From Candidatus Streptomyces philanthi (GTDB lineage Bacteria > Actinomycetota > Actinomycetes > Streptomycetales > Streptomycetaceae): a DNA stretch of 64,000 bases. Position 1 is the first letter of the stretch; every line of letters starts with the position of its first letter. The stretch spans positions 2,356,001 through 2,420,000 of the forward strand of contig CP073042.1 of the NCBI GenBank assembly GCA_018114805.1. Reading direction: 5' to 3'. The position numbers were made by a program, and so were the translations under genes. The notes below the pieces were generated by a model. The model did not search any database, was not told the origin of the DNA, and saw nothing but the letters and a program-made list of their open reading frames with translations. Positions 61,342-64,000 of this stretch are shown here, in pieces.

Positions 61342-61578
61342 CCGCGTCTCCCTTCGCACGCCGCCCCGCCCGCAGCCGCCTGTCCGTCCGCCTCCGCATT
61401 CAACACCGCCGAGGCGGAGCCGGGCCCACCGGGGGCGGCCCGTTCCGCTCGGCCCGGACCCACCGCGGCGGAGGGCGCTCTAACGGGCCGTCAGGACGGC
61501 GCCCGGCCGCCGGCCCCGGCGGGCCGTCGGCGGTGGGCGCGTCGCGGTCCGTGATCCTTCCGCAACCGATTCGGTACC

Positions 61579-61614
61579 GGTTTGACCGAAACCCGTCAAT
61601 GATCCAACTAGGCT
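61579..61614 (+). promoter_or_regulatory. promoter region of the flavin monooxygenase
   Basis: An inverted repeat GGTTT-GACCG-AAACC (61579-61593) overlaps a TTGACC; TAGGCT at 61609-61614 is a possible -10 near the start codon. The 21-bp spacer is too long for a standard pair, so the two need not work together. Confidence 0.35.
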
Positions 61615-61621
61615 CACGCGT

Positions 61622-62779
61622 ATGGCGGACAGAACTCCCGCCCCCCACACCCCCGTGTACGTAATCGGCGGCGGCCCCGGCGGACTCGCGGCGGCGGCCG
61701 CGCTCGGCGAACGCGGCGTGCGCGCGGTCGTCCTGGAGCGGAACCACGCCGGTGGCCGGGGCCTGGCGCGCGCACTACGACCGGCTCCGGTTGCACACGA
61801 CCCGGCGGATGTCGGCGCTGCCCATCCCACGCGGCTACGGCCGCTGGGTGGGGCGCGACGACCTGGTGCGGTACCTGGAGCAGTACGTCGAACACCACCG
61901 GTTGGAGTGCGTCACCGGCGTCGAGGTCGCGCGCGTGGCCCGCACGACGGCGGACGGCGACGCGCCGCCGAACCCCTGGGTGCTGCACGCCAGCGGCGGG
62001 CGCGAACTCACCGCGCGGGCGGTCGTCGTCGCCACCGGCTACAGCCGCACCCCTACCTACTACCTACCCGACTGGCCGGGCCGTACGGAGTACGCCGGGA
62101 AGTTGCTGCACGCGGCCGACTACCGCAACGCGAGCCCGTACCGCGGCAAGGACGTCCTCGTCGTGGGCGCCGGCAACTCGGGCGCCGAGATCGCCACCGA
62201 TCTCGCCGAGGGCGGTGCCGGCCGGGTCAGGCTCTCGGTGCGGACCGTGCCGCACGTCGTGCGCCGGTCGCGCCTCGGCTGGTCGGCGCAGCGGTCGGCT
62301 GTGGTGGCCCACAGGTTGCCGGTGCCGGTGGCGGACCGGGTGTCGGCCGTCCGGGCCCGGCTGTGCGCGCCCGGCCTCGCCGAGCACGGGTTGCCCCGCC
62401 CCACGTCGGTCGGCGTCGCCGGGCTCTACTCGCGCGCGGGCGGGGGCCGTCCCGGTGCGGGCCACCGGGCTGGTCCGCGCGGTGCGGGCGGGTCGGGTCG
62501 AGATCGTCGCCGCGGTCGAGTCCTTCGAGGGCGACAAGCCGGTGCTGGTGGACGGCAGCCGCGTCGACGCGGAGGTGGTCATCGCCGCCACCGGCTACCG
62601 GCCCGGCCTCGACGACCTCGTGGGCCACCTCGACGTCCTCGACGCCCGGGGCCACCCGCGTGGCGGCGGCCCCTGGCCTGTACTTCACGGGCTACGCCAA
62701 CCCGGCCAGCGGCATGCTCAGGGAGTTGGCCACCGAGTCCCGCCGGATAGCCCAGCGGATCGCCCGCGACCTGCGGTAA
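61622..62779 (+). pseudogene. flavin-containing monooxygenase-like NAD(P)-binding protein, frame-disrupted
   Basis: PVYVIGGGPGGLAAAAALGERGVRAVVLER (residues 12-42) is the FAD motif. After a frame change near 61750 follow WRAHYDRLRLHTTRRMSALPIPRGYGRWVGRDDLVRYLEQY and VVVATGYSRTP, then the NADPH motif VLVVGAGNSGAEIATDLAE. Further changes near 62445 and 62665 lead to EVVIAATGYRPGLDDLVG and PGLYFTGYANPASGMLRELATESRRIAQ. About 385 aa, like bacterial YUCCA/FMO-type enzymes oxidising N, S or carbonyl groups. No ribosome site is visible; TAGGCT (61609-61614) ends seven bases before the ATG, so the transcript may be leaderless. Confidence 0.82.
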
Positions 62780-62827
62780 CCGGCCCGCGCCAGGGGCCCG
62801 CCGCGCCGTCAGACGGCCCCCGGAACC

Positions 62828-64000
62828 TCACTCACCCACGGCCCCGGCCCGTCGTCCGCCGCCGGCCCCGGGACCACACACCGCGCGGCCCGCCGCGCCG
62901 GGGGCCGCCTCGCCGGCATCGGCCGCGCCGGAGGCAGCCGCGCCGAAGACCGTCGCGGCACTCTGGTCGGCGCGGGTCGCGCGGCGGCGGGTGGCAGCCG
63001 TACGTCGTTCGCCGCCCCACGCGGCCAGGGTGAGCAGCAGCGCGAACCCGGCCCCGCCGAGGACGGCCGTGCTCGGCGACGTCGCGTTCTGTAGGACGCC
63101 GGAGAGGGTCGCGCTCGTCGCGTAGCCGAGGCCGACGGCCGCGTACAGCATCGAGTAGCCCGCGGCAAGCGCGCTCTGCGGCAGGGCGTCGCGCAGCGAC
63201 AGGTTGCGCGCCACCTGCACCCCGGACTGGAACAGCCCCGCCAACAGCATGGCGCCGGCGATCAGCGCGAGCCCCGGAAGCACCGCCGCGGCCGCCACGC
63301 ACGCGATGACCGCGAGCAGCAGCACGAAGCTCTGCGTGCCCAGCGCCCCGGGCCACCCGCGCAGCCCGTAGAGGAAGGCGCCGACGGCGGCGGCGACCGA
63401 GTAGCCCGCGAGTACCGGTCCGGCCCAGCCGACCGCGATGCCGCGCTGTTCGAGCAGGGCCGGCAGGACGAGTTCGGCGAGCGCGAGCAGCGAGAGCGCC
63501 GCGGCGCCGGTGACGTACACCGGCCAGGCGGCGGCCAGGGTGCGCAGCATGGACGCGCCCTCGCGGTCGCTCTCGTCCGCATCCCAGCCCGGCGGGAGCG
63601 CCCAGAGGCCGGCCGCGGCACACGCCGCGAGCACCGCGGCGAGCAGCAGCGGCAGCGCCGGGTGCACGCCGAGCGCGAGCCCGGTCGCCAGCGCGGGCGA
63701 TGCCGTCCACACCGCGTAGCTGAGGACGGCCTCCATGCTGAGCGCCTGTGTGCCGAGGCGCTCCGGCAACAAGCTGGTCAGCAGGGCGCGCAGCCCGCCG
63801 GGGGCGGCGGCCGGCGCGCCGCCGGCGACCACCGCGAGCGCGGCGAAGGCGGCGGCGCCCACGGCGAGGCCGAGCGCGAGGTGGGGGCGCGCGCGTGCGG
63901 AGTTGAGCCGCGCGCCCAGGGCGACGGCGCCCACCACCTCGCCGACGACGTACGCGGCGGCGAGGACCGCGCCCAGCGTGTAGCCGCCGGGCCGTTCCCG
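62828..64000 (-). CDS. MFS transporter, 5'-truncated by window edge
   Basis: Open to the window end without a start; the visible part has more than 390 residues. About eleven membrane segments are seen, with the loop ALLTSLLPERLGTQALSMEAVLSYAVWTASPAL and NLSLRDALPQSALAAGYSMLYAAVGLGYATSATLSGVLQ, as in small DHA-like drug or sugar exporters of actinobacteria. The C-terminal tail is Ala/Gly-rich. It converges with the monooxygenase (49 bp apart). The substrate is unknown. Confidence 0.8.
   Translation of the reverse strand, partial: RERPGGYTLGAVLAAAYVVGEVVGAVALGARLNSARARPHLALGLAVGAAAFAALAVVAGGAPAAAPGGLRALLTSLLPERLGTQALSMEAVLSYAVWTASPALATGLALGVHPALPLLLAAVLAACAAAGLWALPPGWDADESDREGASMLRTLAAAWPVYVTGAAALSLLALAELVLPALLEQRGIAVGWAGPVLAGYSVAAAVGAFLYGLRGWPGALGTQSFVLLLAVIACVAAAAVLPGLALIAGAMLLAGLFQSGVQVARNLSLRDALPQSALAAGYSMLYAAVGLGYATSATLSGVLQNATSPSTAVLGGAGFALLLTLAAWGGERRTAATRRRATRADQSAATVFGAAASGAADAGEAAPGAAGRAVCGPGAGGGRRAGAVGE

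Overview
The window is very GC-rich, with G or C in nearly every third codon position, GTG starts with GGAGG-type ribosome sites and rare TTA codons. Its families (Scr1/DUF397 pair, GPP34, SARP regulators, AfsK, FbiC, TipA-like regulator) point to a Streptomyces or a close relative. No rRNA, tRNA or CRISPR was seen. At least fifteen genes are broken by small indels, many in C or G runs. This looks more like uncorrected sequence errors than mass gene decay, so frame-disrupted genes are given here as reconstructed loci, typed pseudogene, with the frame changes located.

Layout. 1-6.3 kb: two SAM methyltransferases, a secreted trypsin-like protease, RecQ and OsmC. 6.4-8.3 kb: a TipA-type MerR regulator whose drug-binding domain is fused to a glycosyltransferase lacking its N-terminus, behind a TipA-like operator. 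8.5-11.9 kb: a PobA-type flavin hydroxylase split by a 2.2 kb ISAzo13-family element. 11.9-18.5 kb: a polytopic membrane protein, a D-Ala-D-Ala carboxypeptidase with a very long cytoplasmic N-terminus, and a GPP34 protein. 19.2-20.6 kb: Scr1-type XRE regulator and its DUF397 partner. 21.3-31.9 kb: aminotransferase, ADP-ribosylglycohydrolase, GH114 lipoprotein, AraC regulator, FO synthase FbiC next to a probable F420-dependent oxidoreductase, and a Tat-exported PHP phosphoesterase. 32-33.5 kb: an amino acid permease.

34.4-49.8 kb is the regulatory core: two AfsR-like SARP/NB-ARC/TPR regulators about 3 kb apart, sharing an identical 13-bp upstream box at the same distance from their starts; a TrmB/LuxR-type regulator and two GNAT proteins between them; then, after the second AfsR, an AfsS-like 82-aa protein built on DGHATG repeats, a second 61-aa protein with a signal peptide and the same DGH motif, two membrane or secreted proteins, and the kinase AfsK. 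In S. coelicolor AfsK phosphorylates AfsR, which activates afsS. Here the AfsS position carries a divergent repeat and an exported relative, the most interesting signal in the window.

50-64 kb: a membrane protein divergent from a MarR regulator, an isonitrile synthase (PvcA/IsnA family) coupled to a small unknown ORF, a TTA-containing LuxR regulator, a VOC protein, a TetR regulator with a probable internal deletion, a subtilisin, a PH-like membrane protein, a PNPOx-fold protein, a GNAT, a flavin monooxygenase and a truncated MFS transporter.
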